Both the position numbers and the translations under genes were made by a program. A stretch of 64,000 nt of DNA, from NCBI GenBank assembly GCA_034509495.1, contig CM067503.1, positions 14,601,502 to 14,665,501 on the forward strand. Reading direction: 5' to 3'. Source of the stretch: Acestrorhynchus altus. Taxonomy: Eukaryota > Chordata > Actinopteri > Characiformes > Acestrorhynchidae. How positions within the stretch are numbered: position 1 is the first letter of the stretch; every line of letters starts with the position of its first letter. Below are positions 22,638 to 34,449 of this stretch, piece by piece. The notes beneath the pieces were generated by a model. That model was given only the letters and a program-made list of their open reading frames with translations. It did no database searches and was not told the DNA's origin.

Positions 22638-23924
22638 TTGTTCCAGTTTCATTGAGACTCAATGTGAAGAGTACCGGTAGTTAATCAATGAAAAGCGGCA
22701 CCACCGCTGAGTAACAGGAAATATTATGTGATGAGTAAAAGGGAATCATATGAATGCAGATGTAATAGATACTCCCTCTAACTATTATTAGATTAGTGAT
22801 TATTATTCTAATGTGGTGATTAAGGATCTGCAGCTAGAATAGAACATATGAGAAAGAGTTAATTACTTTGAGAATGAGAGTTTCTTGTATTGGGTACTAG
22901 GTTAATGATGTGAGAAATAAATGTCCAGGTATTCTATGACACTGCAGTCAATTTGTAATACTGAAAATGATGTAAACTGATACTAAAGGGATACCCTGGT
23001 CAGAAAAAATCTTTCTCCTAAAACTGAGAAATGTACAGCTGCTTTGAGATGGCTTTTTGGTTTTTGCTTTTAAATTCTTTTTTGTGAATTTTATGTTTTC
23101 CATGGAAAAAGTGTATAGCTTATGCTTTATACTTCTGTATGTTTCTTCCATTACTGATCTTTTGACATTTGAGGAGGGTATGCCACTGTAAAACCCACAA
23201 AAGCCAGAGAATGACATGCTCCACAGAAGCAGGTAGTTTTCTGTTTGGCCATAAGAGAAAATCTTAAATGCTTCTTGAAAACCAAGCCCATGTCTAATAT
23301 TTTGATATTCATTGTCCTGCTGTGCAGAGCAGGTGCATGTAGTGGTGAAGAACATTTTCCAGTTTACAGCCTCCACACTCGCCTCTATGAGCATTTCATT
23401 GTTGCCATCAAGGCATACACAAGCAGGCAAATGGGTCCACTGAAGTGGATTTAATGATCCAAAATGCTTGCAGAGACATAAACTTCTACGCCTGATGGTC
23501 TCCCATTCACTCCCACCTGCTGAAGCCTCTGAAACATATGGTAGGTTTATGCTCAATCTGTTGCATTATGACTATTGTCTCATATTTCCTTTTTAATATG
23601 GAGGACTTAAATGGGTAGAAAGTGTCGGAATTATGGCACAGTATGGCCTCTTGAGAGTCTCTAGCAAGCCTGATTAAAGGTAAGTAAAAGTAGGTTTAAA
23701 GAATCTTGGCCAATGTTAGAGTAATTACATAATTGTTTCCATAAAATAAATAAATGTAATTAATCATTAAAATATTAACAATCAATAATCAATAAAACAA
23801 ATCTACATAAATGTATTTTAGTGCAGATTATTTATTCCCTGTTAAAAATGTATTTTGTAGCCACTCTTAGATACCTAACATTCTTACAACTCATAAAACC
23901 ATTTTGACTCAGAATGTACACTGA

Positions 23925-23990
23925 TCAGCCATAGCACTGACACCATCCAGCTAATATTGTCTAGAAAACCTGATTCATGCTAGAAATCAG
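23925..23990. mobile_element. DNA-transposon terminal fragment
   Basis: 'tgtacactgatcagccatag' plus 'ctaatattgtctag' matches the well-known end of a fish DNA transposon with 'actgatcagccataacat' termini. Only one end is seen. Confidence 0.5.
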
Positions 23991-24169
23991 CAAGCTTTCC
24001 CTGTGCTGGGTCAGTTGAGTTAGAAGTTGAGGAAAACAAGTATTTCAGAGCATGGAATTCCAATGACTTTTTGGAAAATGTTTGTCTACATCAAGAACCA
24101 TTTAGTGTCCTAAGTAGTAGGACTACTTACGAAGTAGTTTTTGTCAACAAAAGCAGTGTAAATGCCAAT

Positions 24170-24410
24170 GGTTTAGTGGGTTAGATGTTAGAAATGGAAG
24201 ATTCTTAAGATGGTACAAAAGGTTATTTAAGAATTGCCATAGAAGAACCTATTTTTGGTTGCATAAAAACATGTAAGTGATTTGTAGAACCTTTAAATTG
24301 GTAAATAACATTTACAACAAAATAAGATTCTTTAAGCCTTGGAAAGGTTTTTCACACTCAAATCTTTTTTAGTTCTTAAAGGTCATTTGTGGCACCCTTA
24401 TTTTAAAGAG
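24170..24410. repeat. AGAACC-motif dispersed repeat
   Basis: Repeated 'agaacc', 'ggttctttaa' and 'aaaggtt'-type words in both orientations, as in a family of short fish elements with palindromic ends. Related words appear at 57585-57690. Confidence 0.35.
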
Positions 24411-25599
24411 GGAAGGTTAAACATGCATCCAGATACCCAGATATCACTTTTGATCAACATCTGACCCTAAGTGACAATGAAGATGATGCCTTAAAAGGTC
24501 TGACTGTTCTTTAGTTATATTGATCAGAAACTAAACTGTGGGACTTTTTCAAAGTGACTCTTTTTCTCCTACATGTCACTCACACATACATGTCATTTAA
24601 ATTAACTGTTCTTTTAATAAACATACAACAGAAGTTCTTTGGGGAACCAAATGTGCCGTCTTTGAGCGAAATAATCTGGAAGTCAAGAAATGCAGAATTC
24701 TGAGCCAATACAGTCTTGTTCTTCTAAATGTGATAGATGTTCCATGCAGAGAGAGTGATAAATTATGCATGGCAAATATGCAGTAAAAGTCCATCATAAC
24801 CTCTTAATTCATGCTCCAGTCTGATGAATGTGACACTGAGAAGCATATTCAAAGAATGCTCAACATGCTGCAAGTGTGAGGCTGACAGACATTTTCAGAG
24901 GCTGCAGCTTAAGACCTAGCCCTTAATGCTGACAAATTAAATCAGCAGATGAATGAGGAGAGGACAGCACTAGAAAGTGCCCTTCTGAATGACTCTGGCT
25001 GTGGAATATATATGATCTTCATATCCAGTGCAACTATCTTGTCCTTGTGGAAAATGGAGCAGTAATAAAATACATGCATAGACCTGCTACCCTACATGCT
25101 TGGACAATGAGAAATGATACACAGAAATGAAGGTGTATAATAACCTTCCTCAAAAGAGGTGCCGTCATTCATATTGGGCAGCATGGAACTCAATTTCTAT
25201 TCATGGTACAGTCATGTTTTTGGTTCTATTACAGTTTAAATATGCCTTCAGTTTACGGCTGTAGTGTGAGAATTTGAGTGTAAATGATGTCTATGATGTC
25301 ACAGACTCAAGGTAACTAAAGGTCAACATTGTTCTTATAATATAATGTATTAACATTATAACAACATAATGCTCATGAGTCCACAGTTCATAAGAACACT
25401 AATAATGATGTGCATGGCAGGGTTGCAAGGAGAAAGCCACTGGTCTCCAAAAAGAACAATGGAACAATGTTATGAGGCTAGATTAGAACAAAATATATCT
25501 TTCTCATTTAAATGAGAAATGTGTTTGGACGAAACACTGTGAAATAGGGGAATTTTTCCAAAGGGTAAATTTCAGGTCATCTGTCTGTGAGCTGGGAAT

Positions 25600-26415
25600 G
25601 TGGGTCATGCTGCAGGACAATGACCCAAAGCACACAAGTTATTCTACAAAAGAATAAAGATGTGTACGAATGTTTTGTAATGGCTCAGTCAAAACCCATA
25701 CCTTAATCCACCTTGTGGAAGGACCTAAAGCAAGCAGTTCGTGATAGGAAACCCACCAACATAACAGAGTTGAAGATGTTTTGTCAAAACTTCAGGGTCA
25801 ATATTTCTCCAGGCCAGTGTGCAGCACAAATTGAGAAATCTTTCTCAAAAAATAAATGACCACAGAGTGTCTCACTGGACTAATGCACTAGTAATATGAT
25901 CCAAGAATCGCAGGTTTGAATCCTGGGTTATACTGCTTTCCAGCGGCAGTTAGAGTCAGGGGGAGCAAAACTGGCCATACTGCCTCTGAGTGGGAATTGG
26001 TGTTCTGTCCCCAAATCACACACAGTGCGATGCTGGTTGGCACAGGCTAGCCATTTAACCATTGTATTGGAGATGGAGACCCAATGTTTTCCTTCAAGGG
26101 CGTGGCTGCCAAGAAATGATGCAATATCAGCAGTTTGAAAAGACACAGAGGCTGGTTTCACATGTATCAGAGGAAGCATGTGCTTGTCTTCATCCTCCTG
26201 GTGGGAGCATTGTTGTGAGTCCTAACAGGGTTGTGTAATTGTCACAAATTAGGAAAATATGGGTAAAAGTTTTAGGAAAAAAAACATACAAACAAACAAA
26301 CAAACAACAAAATGAATGTGTAATATCTCATTGGTTTGATTTTATTTTCCTTATCTACTTTTAGGTCTTGGAGTCCTGAAGTTTCAGGTCATATTTGTGT
26401 AGAAATACAACTGTA
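25600..26415 (+). pseudogene. Tc1 transposon remnant interrupted by a SINE
   Basis: 25605-25858 encodes, with frameshifts, the Tc1 segment LQDNDPKHTS, then a QSKP..NPPCGRT-like catalytic region, and ends with the C-terminal part that corresponds to ITELKMFCQNF. The element's 3' end continues at about 26300-26410 ('ttccttatctacttttaggtc', 'tttcaggtcatatttgtg'). Between them lies a SINE. The same element family is at 9845-10450 and 28950-29142. Confidence 0.65.
25868..26285 (+). mobile_element. tRNA-derived SINE inserted in a Tc1 remnant
   Basis: Head contains 'caggtttgaatcctgggt' (25911-25928), a box B-like sequence of a tRNA promoter. The body ends with 'gttgtgtaattgtcacaaat' and an A-rich tail. 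It matches the inverted copy at 3325-3685. Its insertion splits the Tc1 3' end, so it is younger than that element. Confidence 0.6.
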
Positions 26416-26894
26416 CGTGAATAGTGAAAAACAAAACTAGTATTGCAAAATCAATATTTTATTTCCATAATGGAACCCATTAGTCTTACTAACAGAATAA
26501 CTGCATCAGTTCTGAGATTTGGACTATAAATCATCTTTGTGGACAGATATTTTTGGGAAGTGAGCACTTCACAGTCTGGCTGTGTTTTGGAACACAAACA
26601 CACACATAGCCATTACGTACACTGACACAGACCAGAAAGCATCTGTCTCTGAAAGCTGATTCATGCTCAAGTGTTAATGACTCATGACTGCTGGTGACCA
26701 TTGTAACCACAGAAACATTGTGGGTGGTGTTTTCTTATGCTCTGTCAGTAAGGGTCTTGGCTAAGCCAAATGCATCTGAAACAGTATCAGAGATGAAGTT
26801 TTAAGCTTCTGTGTTTAAAGGATGAAAGCTGCTGTCTTTAAGCTCCTCAGGTATTGTTCTCAATCAATAGAATGGGGGAAATGGAATATCGGTA

Positions 26895-27195
26895 ATTTTT
26901 AGTAATGCATGGTTGTTGGTACCAGATGGCCTGGTTCGAGTGTTGCTATACATTCTTTGATTTATATGCTTATTTCCTTTGGTTTTCAGAACAATAGTCT
27001 CTGGAGTAATAAAAACACATTGTCCTTTGTTATTATAATGACACTATACTGTATAATTATAAATATAAATGTAGCAATCTAGTTAGTTGCAGTTCTGTGG
27101 ATGGAAACACCATGTTGATGAGAGAGCTCATAAGAGAAAGGCCAGACTGCATCAAGCTGAAAGAAAACCTACAGAAAATTCAAATGACACTCCTG
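26895..27195 (+). pseudogene. Degenerate Tc1 transposon fragment
   Basis: 'atgcatggttgttggtacca' with 'gatggcctggttcgagtgtt', then 'aacaatagtctctggagtaa', then 'gcagttctgtggatggaaac' and 'ttgatgagagagctcataag' follow, in order, the same Tc1 family as 2068-2795, with a non-matching insert of about 100 bases in the middle. No open frame remains. Confidence 0.6.
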
Positions 27196-28945
27196 TAGAG
27201 TTATAGTGAGCAAAAGTTTTTTGAGTAAATCATCATTAAGTTTGAATAAACATCATTATTTTTTTGTACTAAAGGGCATTTGTATTTGTATTGCTGTAAG
27301 AACGCCTTTAAAAGGTCCCTTAGGTTCATTAGGTTCCTCCACAGATTCAAACTGAAAAACCTCAAGGATCTTGTATTTTTACCAGTGTATAAGCGATAGT
27401 GTGATTATCCATGAACTCGCATATTTTCTGGGACAAAGATAGTTAAAAACACCATCTCCCTTTTTTCTCTCACTTTTTAGTTAAATATAAAACAAAAAAA
27501 GTTGCATCTGGTGTCATCTATCTGAATCTGAAAGTTTTAATTTTCTCACACATTTTAAGATTTCTGTCTTATTTTAAACCAAACTGTTAATTACAGATAT
27601 CTTACTTAACTGCAGAAACACTTCTAGTTTAACAAGGCTGACAGTAGAAAACTACAGTAAAACTACTCATTCATAATTATCAACATTTAAACTGAAGCAG
27701 TTCAGAAATGAAAAGAAAATGAACCAGTATGATATGTAGTATTGGCATTCAGAGAAACATATGAAAATCAGCTACGAAATATTCTTGGCATAATTTAAAC
27801 CTAACTGAATCAAACTGCAGTTGCATTTTGTCACTTCTGACCGATGAGGTGCAACACACGAATAAAGGGTTTATGCAGAGGTATATTCATAAACCTCTCA
27901 TCACAAGTCAGTAATTGTAATTTGCATAGAGAAAAAGTAGGTATACTGTGTACATTTACATATAAAATGCATACTTATGAACAAGACCAATAATGTGAAT
28001 CAAAAACCAGTTTGTTTGTTTCCAAAACATTGTTATGTTGTTAATGTCAGCCTAATTATGAAGGTTATGGAGGTTTTACATATTATCTTAACTGTGCAAA
28101 TGGTCCAAGCATAGCTAACTCTGCCTATAAGCACAGAGCCATACAAAATCTTGTTAGGTAGTGAATTCAAGCAGCCATTTATTGTTTTCCACAAGCAAGC
28201 TTTATCAAATCAATCCTTTATACAGAGTAGACGGTTTTCTAATCACACAGTTGACATTTAAAACAAACAAAAAGCTGCTGATAAGTGGTGACAGCTTTTA
28301 ATCAAGAGGTGGATTCAATTAAAAAGTTAATTAAATACAAATTTAACAGTGTCTAATAACAAAGCCACCTTTCTCTGTTGTTTCTGTAAAGCATAAGACA
28401 TATCCTCCAGTCAATTTCCAGCAGTGGTTCTACCCTTATACTCTTCTCTGGGATTCCACTGAACAAAATAAGACCTGCTACTACAGAAGAGCTTTAACAG
28501 AGCCCACAGGAGTCTGCTTTCATAAGGTTTTAACCTTCTTTATGACTCTTGTAAAACTGTAGATTGACTTAGCTGGTTAAGAGAGACAGAATAAAAAGAA
28601 AATGCTGAATCCTGCTGGTCAGCAGAAGTCCAATCAATCCAGAATTCTGAAGTGCAGTGCTAATTGTGAGCCCCATTATCTATCTTACATATCTTGGTAC
28701 TTGGTACCATCTTGGTACTTGGTACATCATAATACATTATACATCTCTAATCATGTTACACACTCCTCTGATACCTAGTTCAGCAGCTAAAAACTTTAGT
28801 GTCATAACTGAGTGTGTTTACATGCAATTAATTATCCCAACTTAACTAAATAAACCTAAAAAATCCCATCTGAATCAAGTAGTCGTGTAAACAGCATACT
28901 CCAATTTCTTAGATCAGAGTAATGTCTAGAAATTTGATTAAGAAA
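27196..28945. other. Intergenic sequence, no recognised feature
   Basis: AT-rich DNA. A short AGAACC-like motif cluster at 27298-27365 may be a repeat remnant. 'tcttggtacttggtac' is repeated in tandem at 28690-28725. Confidence 0.4.
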
Positions 28946-28949
28946 AACA

Positions 28950-29142
28950 GTTCATGGAAGGAAACTCACCAACATAACAGAGTTGAAGCTGTTTTGTATA
29001 AAATAATGAGCTTATATCCCTCCAAGCCGAACTGTAGGACTAATCAACAATTACCAGAGACAACTGGTGGCAGTTAGTGCTGCATAACGGGATCACACCA
29101 GCTACTGAAAGCAAAGGTTCACATAATTTTACAACCCACAGA
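28950..29142 (+). pseudogene. Tc1 transposase C-terminal remnant, host of a younger Tc1 insertion
   Basis: Encodes in one broken frame KLTNITELKLFC, then an interrupted stretch, then INNYQRQLVAVSAA, matching the C terminus of Tc1 transposases. It is the same family as 25605-25858 ('aacataacagagttgaag' is shared exactly). It runs up to the TA dinucleotide at 29143-29144, where the younger element begins. Confidence 0.7.
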
Positions 29143-29278
29143 TACAGTGGCTTGCAAAAGTGTTCATACCCCTTGAAATTTTCCATATTACAACCACAAA
29201 TATAAATATATTTCATTGGAATTTAATGTGAAAATTATTCATGATTCAAAACATGTTTTACAAAAAAAAACTGAAAAG

Positions 29279-29308
29279 TGTAGCGTGCAAATGTATTTGC
29301 ACGCTACA
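29279..29308. repeat. Perfect 30-bp palindrome within the Tc1 element
   Basis: Arms of 14 bases (tgtagcgtgcaaat and its exact reverse complement) separated by only 'gt'. It lies between the left inverted repeat and the transposase start, and could extrude as a hairpin. Confidence 0.95.
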
Positions 29309-29448
29309 ATTGCATTCAGAAGTTGCCTGATGACTGCTAATGACTTAAAAAGAGTCCACCTGTGTGTAATCTAATCTCAATACAAATACAGCTGCTCTGT
29401 GACGGCCTCAGAGGTTGGTTAAGAGAATATTAGGGAGTAAACCGCATC

Positions 29449-30440
29449 ATGAATTCCAAAGAACAAACCAGACAGGTCAGGAATAAGGTTGTGAAGAAGT
29501 TTAAAGCAGGCTTAGGCTATAAAAAGCTTTGAACATCTCACAGAGCAGTGTTCAATCCATTATCCGGAAATGGAAAGAGTATGGCACAACTGTAAACCTA
29601 CCAAGACAAGGCCGTCCACCTAAACTTACAGGATGAACAAGGAGAGCACTGATCAGAGATGCAGTCAAGAGGCCCATGGTGACTCTGGATGAAATGCAGA
29701 GATACACAACTCAGGTGGGGGAATCTGTCCACAGGACAACTATTGTTGTGCACTGCACAAATGTGGTCTTTATGGAAGAGTGGCCAGAAGACAGCCATTG
29801 TTAAAAGAAAACCATAAAAAGTCCTGTGTGCAGTTTGCCAGAAGCCATGTTGAGGACACAGCAAACATGTAGGATAAGGTGCTTTGGTCAGATGAGACCA
29901 AAATTGAACTTTTTGGCCAAAATACAAAACGCTATGTGTGGTGGAGAATTAACACTGCATATCACTCTGAACACACCATCCCCACTGTCAAATATGGTGG
30001 TGGCAGCATCATGCTCTGGGGTTGCTTCTCTTCAGCAGGGACAGGGAAGTTGGATGGATGGAACCAAATACAGGGCAATCTTGGAAGAAAAGCTGTTGGA
30101 GTCTGCAAAGGACTTGAGACTGGGGTGGAGGTTCACCTTCCAGCAGGACAGCAACCCTAAACATAAAGCCAAGGCTACAATGGAATGGTTTAAATCAAAA
30201 TTTATTTATGTGTTAGAATGGCCCAGTCAAAGTCCAGACCTAAACCCAATCGAGAATTTGTGGCAAGATCAGAAAATTGCTGTTCACAAACGCTCTCCAT
30301 CTAATCTGACTGAGCTTGAGCTGTTTTGCAAAGAAGAATGGGCAAATATTTCAGTCACTAGATATGCAAAGCTGGTGGAGACATACCCTAAAAGACTTGC
30401 AGCTGTAAATGCAGCAAAAGGAGGTTCCACAAAATACTGA
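29449..30440 (+). pseudogene. Broken Tc1 transposase
   Basis: The frame starts at 29449 with MNSKEQTRQVRNKVVKKFKA and stops after GYKKL at 29527-29535. Beyond it, pieces follow in several frames: the second helix-turn-helix (VQSIIRKWKEYGTT region), the RQGRPPKLT linker, FAEAMLRT-like sequence, the first catalytic Asp in LWSDETKIELFG, then GGGSIMLWGCFSSAGTGK, then FTFQQDSNPKHKAKATMEWF with the second Asp, and WPSQSPDLNPIENLWQD with the third acid, ending KGGSTKY and a stop at 30440. At least one early stop and two frameshifts disable it. Intact members bind the inverted repeats and cut and paste at TA. Confidence 0.9.
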
Positions 30441-30639
30441 ATACATTTTTCAGTTTTTTATTTGTAAAAAATGTTTTGAATCATGTATAATTTTCTTTAC
30501 ACTTCACAACTGTATACCACTATGTGTTGGTCTTTCACATTAAATTCCAATTAAATATATTTATGTTTGTGTTGGTAATGTGACAAAATATGGAAAAGTT
30601 CAAAGTTGAATACTTTTGCAAGCCACTGTATCTAATAAA

Positions 30640-32815
30640 ATCATATCTGCAGATATATAATGTAATATATATGCCATCTTCTCACTGGATTTCTGTGAAG
30701 CTCCTTTGCACCATCAGTTTAGCCTTCAGGATCTTAGGCCAGTTTGTGAGATGTTTATGGTGTTTGATGTACTTTATTTACCGTAAGATTCTTGCATGTT
30801 TTTGTCATTTTTTCAGGAGACAGTAATAAATGCCAAATATTGTCATTTTCCGGAGATAATAGTCTACTCAAATTTGTCTTTATTTGAGATTTATAAAAAT
30901 TTGAAATATTTGCATAAATTTCACTGTTTTGATAAAAAAATACTTGTGTCTAATTTTTGTAACACTTATTTTTGTAAAAATAATTTACTGCAACACTCAT
31001 CAAAAAAATCAAAAGTTAGTGTTTATTATTAATACTTGGCTTGTTTAGCATTATGTTTCTGAGCCAGATATAACAAACCCACTTAAATTAATTAAAAATA
31101 GACAATTATTTGTAGTATAGCTAAAAAGGGAAGCATTTTGTCAAATCAAGTAAACAATTTGTGACAAACATGGCTATTTAGTCATTGAGTTGCATGATTC
31201 TATTTGGTGAAATTATTTAAGAATTAGAATTTAGCCTCAGTTTTCTAATACATCACGGCTGCTCAACTTCATTTAGAGGAAAGGAGGAAAATTGTCACTT
31301 TAGTTGTATCCTTAACCCAACAATTCCGTGTCCTGCTTTCTACTCAATAGGTGTTCAATAGGAGACATAAATTGTGCTTTAAAGAAGGAAGGCCATATGC
31401 TAAAGGCATACACTTTCTTTCTCCCTTCATTGTCTCCAATCTCCTGCACTCTCTGCCATCCTTCTGCCCTTCTGAGACACCATAAACCCTTCTGTTTAGA
31501 CAGGCAAACAGAAAGAAAGGGAAGGCAGAAGAATGGAAGCATCTGTCGGAGAACAAAGAACATCTGCAGCTTTCCACCGACTCATTCTGGCCTAGGCCAT
31601 TGCCTTCACAGGGGACGTCAAAGAGGCTGTAACTCTGCTCCTCTCCACCTTCCCATATTTGCACACAAAGCCTGGCGAAGTGGAAAGGAAGAGAACGATG
31701 GTGAATCAATGGGAGCAAAAGGGGCCGAGGGGTTTTAACGCACTGTAATGGACTGCGGTTCGTGTTTAGAAGCAGCAGGACTCCATGTTTTATGGTCCTG
31801 TCATTCTGTGTCTGCAGACTGGGAGACACATAGAGGAGGCAACTCATCACAATAGGCCATCCTGTGCTGGCAGAGCAATGGAGATGAGATGGGTCTTCTA
31901 ATATTCTTGTGAAATACACCTGAGACAGCTGGGTGTGGCACAGAGCACAGCCATAAAACAACTTAATGCAGATGGGCAAATGGGAAAACCTCAACAAAAC
32001 AATCAAAGTTTATTGATATGACTAAATCATTGGTTCTTTAGCTCAGTCCTTAAATGATCTTGATTAAAGAGTATATACTGTTTGTTTGTTTAATGCTTTA
32101 TTTATTTGTAATAAATTATGCATTTAATAAAAATTGTCATGAAAAAAATGAACAACCATGTCTTAATAATGTCTGGATAACCTGAGCTGGTTTCATTTCC
32201 TCACAAATAAAATACACAAGATACTTTGCTCTTGACTGTACATTTCTTAAGAAGTATATTTTCAAGGCCTAATACTGAAAATCATTTGTGGTCTTGAGAC
32301 TAAGGGTGATTTTTGTTTGATCCGGACTTTTGAGTTGACAAGTCGGTGCTGCTGATATACCATAATATTAGCATTATAATAGAAATGTTATGTTGGCATA
32401 GGCTACTCACTGACAACACACTCCACTCTACAAACTAATCAATGCAAAGTATAGGGAGCAGGCCAGGCAGGTGACGATTACAGGATGTGGTTATGTCATA
32501 TAAAATGCATTTGTTAAATTGGAAATTAAAACCAAAACTAACCAGATTAAATGTATACACTGTAATACAAACTTGACAAGTATGGACTTGGGTCTGGTAC
32601 AACAACATTAAATACAGCCTTGTAAATTTGGTGAAGATGGTTAGAATTTGAATTGTTAAAGGGAGAAAAAAAAGGAACTGGAACTGCACATTCTGCAATT
32701 ACACATCATGCATTTGAATAGTCTTTCCTTTCCATACCAGACCAGCTTATCCACATTCAGTTCAGGACAGGTCATGAGACATGGCTTGAGTGCAGTAATG
32801 CTGATTGGTTAACTG
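30640..32815. other. Intergenic sequence, no recognised feature
   Basis: AT-rich except for 31400-31930, which is more balanced in base content and carries long unrelated open frames on both strands (220 residues minus, 136 plus). Neither frame shows a domain. Conserved non-coding sequence is possible but untested. Confidence 0.4.
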
Positions 32816-32816
32816 C

Positions 32817-32817
<1 letters not shown>

Positions 32818-32850
<33 letters not shown>
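32818..32850. repeat. (AAT)n microsatellite
   Basis: Eleven AAT units. Confidence 0.95.
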
Positions 32851-32851
<1 letters not shown>

Positions 32852-33360
32852 CTGCCATTAGATCAGCTTGTTCCTCATACCGCCAACTTGTATGTTCTTG
32901 CAACTCTGACTGACAACCCAAACCATGCAAAGTTTTTGATCTAAAAAATTATGTGGTTTCTGATGACACATTCTTTAACAAACAATTGTCCTTTTTTGCT
33001 TTTGGCTTCTAGGATGTTCAATAAAGCTTTTGCTTTATTTATTATTTTTACTGAAGCTTATTTAGGAAATAGTGTTGGCATTGCTTCAAAGAATACTTAA
33101 CATGGCTGCCTAATTTTTTAAGAATGTGTTGAGTTTCCAATTCTAAAAAAAGTAAACATACCAGGAATGTCTTCATCAAATACCTTGCAAATGATCAAAG
33201 TTGATGGTAGCTGGTGGTTTAGTCTGAGCACTATGTTGGAAGCGAAATATGAACTCTGGTTTCTTCAGTCACTCTTGTTTCTCTTCAGATCGTATAAATC
33301 TTTTGCCTTTTACTAAAGATTCCCGTGGGGAGGAATCTTATCGACTCATTTTTTGTTGCC

Positions 33361-33408
33361 CTGCTGAAAAGTGGGGCTGCTGAAAAGTGGGACTGCTGAA
33401 AAGTGGGG
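33361..33408. repeat. 16-bp tandem repeat, 3 copies
   Basis: Three units of ctgctgaaaagtgggg, the second with a final a, abutting the 5' end of a SINE. Confidence 0.9.
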
Positions 33409-33410
33409 CT

Positions 33411-33700
33411 GCTGATCTGGTGGTGCAGCTGTGGCCTGGTTATATGGAGAACAGCCTTGTGACTGGAAGGTTGCTAGTTTGAATCCCTGAACTGGCAGGA
33501 CCTGAATGAAGTGCCCTTGAGCAAGGCACTGACCTCTACAGCTGCTCCCAAGGTGCTGAGGATAGGGCTGCCCACTGCCCTGGTCACTGGTGTGTGAATT
33601 CACAAGTGTGTATATGTGTAGTACTGTGTGTGGATGGGTTAAACTTGGAGGTTTCCTTCCTGTGTGTGTGTGGGTTAAAAAAGTATAATTACTATTACTA
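33411..33700 (+). mobile_element. tRNA-derived SINE
   Basis: Head contains an A box-like 'gtggtgcagctgtggcctgg' region and B box-like 'tagtttgaatccctg' (33475-33489). It is followed by a body with 'cccttgagcaaggcactgac' and 'taccctg'-type sequence, and a tail with TG repeats, ending near 'ataattactattacta'. The layout is that of the common tRNA-derived SINEs of fish. Confidence 0.75.
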
Positions 33701-34449
33701 AAATGGGTGGAAGGGCATGCTGTTTGTCCACAGCAGTTGAAGTAATGTAAAGAGCAACACAAACAAAGTTGATATGGCAGGTTTTGGTGTTGGATGAAGT
33801 TTTGTAGGATGATGATCAGTCTACAGCTCTGAACATAGTTACAACTAGTTGCATGAGTATATTAATATTTGCATTTATCTTAGTCTAGTTTTATCTGAGT
33901 TACTTTTGTCAAGCTAATGTTGTTAATGTCAAAGCTAGCTCGGTTTATTAGCTGATTTTAGCATTCATTTCAGTCAGTCAAACTAAAATGTCAAAATGTC
34001 TGCCTCTAAAAGCACTTTACTATATGTTTTAGTATATGTTTTTACATAGTCCTTCAAACCAAAAGATTACAGACATATCCATATTCACTCACTGATTGGT
34101 TCCACATCACAATTCATTTTAAATAATAAAAAAAGTAAAACTTGTTCTTGGGATAACATTTGTTCTTTACAAGTAAAAAAATCAAAAACATCTTATTTGT
34201 GTTTTGTCCTGGCAGGTGAAGTAAGGCTTAAATATGGTGATGAGTTAACCTATGAGCTGAAAAGGGTGTGGAGGTGACTAACAGCAAGCTATGTGGTTCT
34301 TAGGCCTTCTTCAATGGATAATGAAAACACTGCTTCGTCCAGTAAGCTACCTGTATATTTAAAATTATAGACTACAACCTTTGTATGGGTCAGTGTATAA
34401 TAAGGAGGTGTGCATCTGTCGTGCGAGTCGAAGCAATAGCTGTAATTAT

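Larger units (their letters stand above)
22640..25590. other. Intergenic sequence with small repeat remnants only
   Basis: No coding exon is supported. A 202-residue open frame on the minus strand (22948-23556) lacks any recognised domain. A terminal-repeat fragment 'tacactgatcagccatagca' lies at 23929-23948. An AGAACC-rich dispersed repeat lies at about 24170-24410. Confidence 0.45.
29145..30628 (+). mobile_element. Nearly full-length Tc1-type transposon with terminal inverted repeats
   Basis: A 1484-bp element flanked by TA on both sides (29143-29144 and 30629-30630), the target duplication expected of Tc1/mariner. Left end 'cagtggcttgcaaaagtgtt', right end the inverse of 'cagtggcttgcaaaagtatt'. 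The inverted repeats extend inwards well over 100 bases with interruptions, including internal repeats near 'gattcaaaacatgtttt'. The enclosed transposase is broken, so the copy is not autonomous. Confidence 0.92.

Noticed and set aside
22948..23556. 202-residue open frame on the minus strand between the genes
   Set aside because: No recognisable domain, no splice or promoter context, and composition like surrounding AT-rich DNA. Conservation or transcript data would be needed.
25895..25930. Possible tRNA gene, from a B box-like sequence
   Set aside because: The sequence does not fold as a cloverleaf by eye, and its body and tail match another copy at 3325-3685, so it is a SINE head.
31344..32006. 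220-residue open frame on the minus strand, overlapping a 136-residue plus-strand frame
   Set aside because: Peptides look like translated non-coding sequence (many Cys, Leu and Ser without blocks), and no family resemblance was found. Possible conserved non-coding DNA at most.
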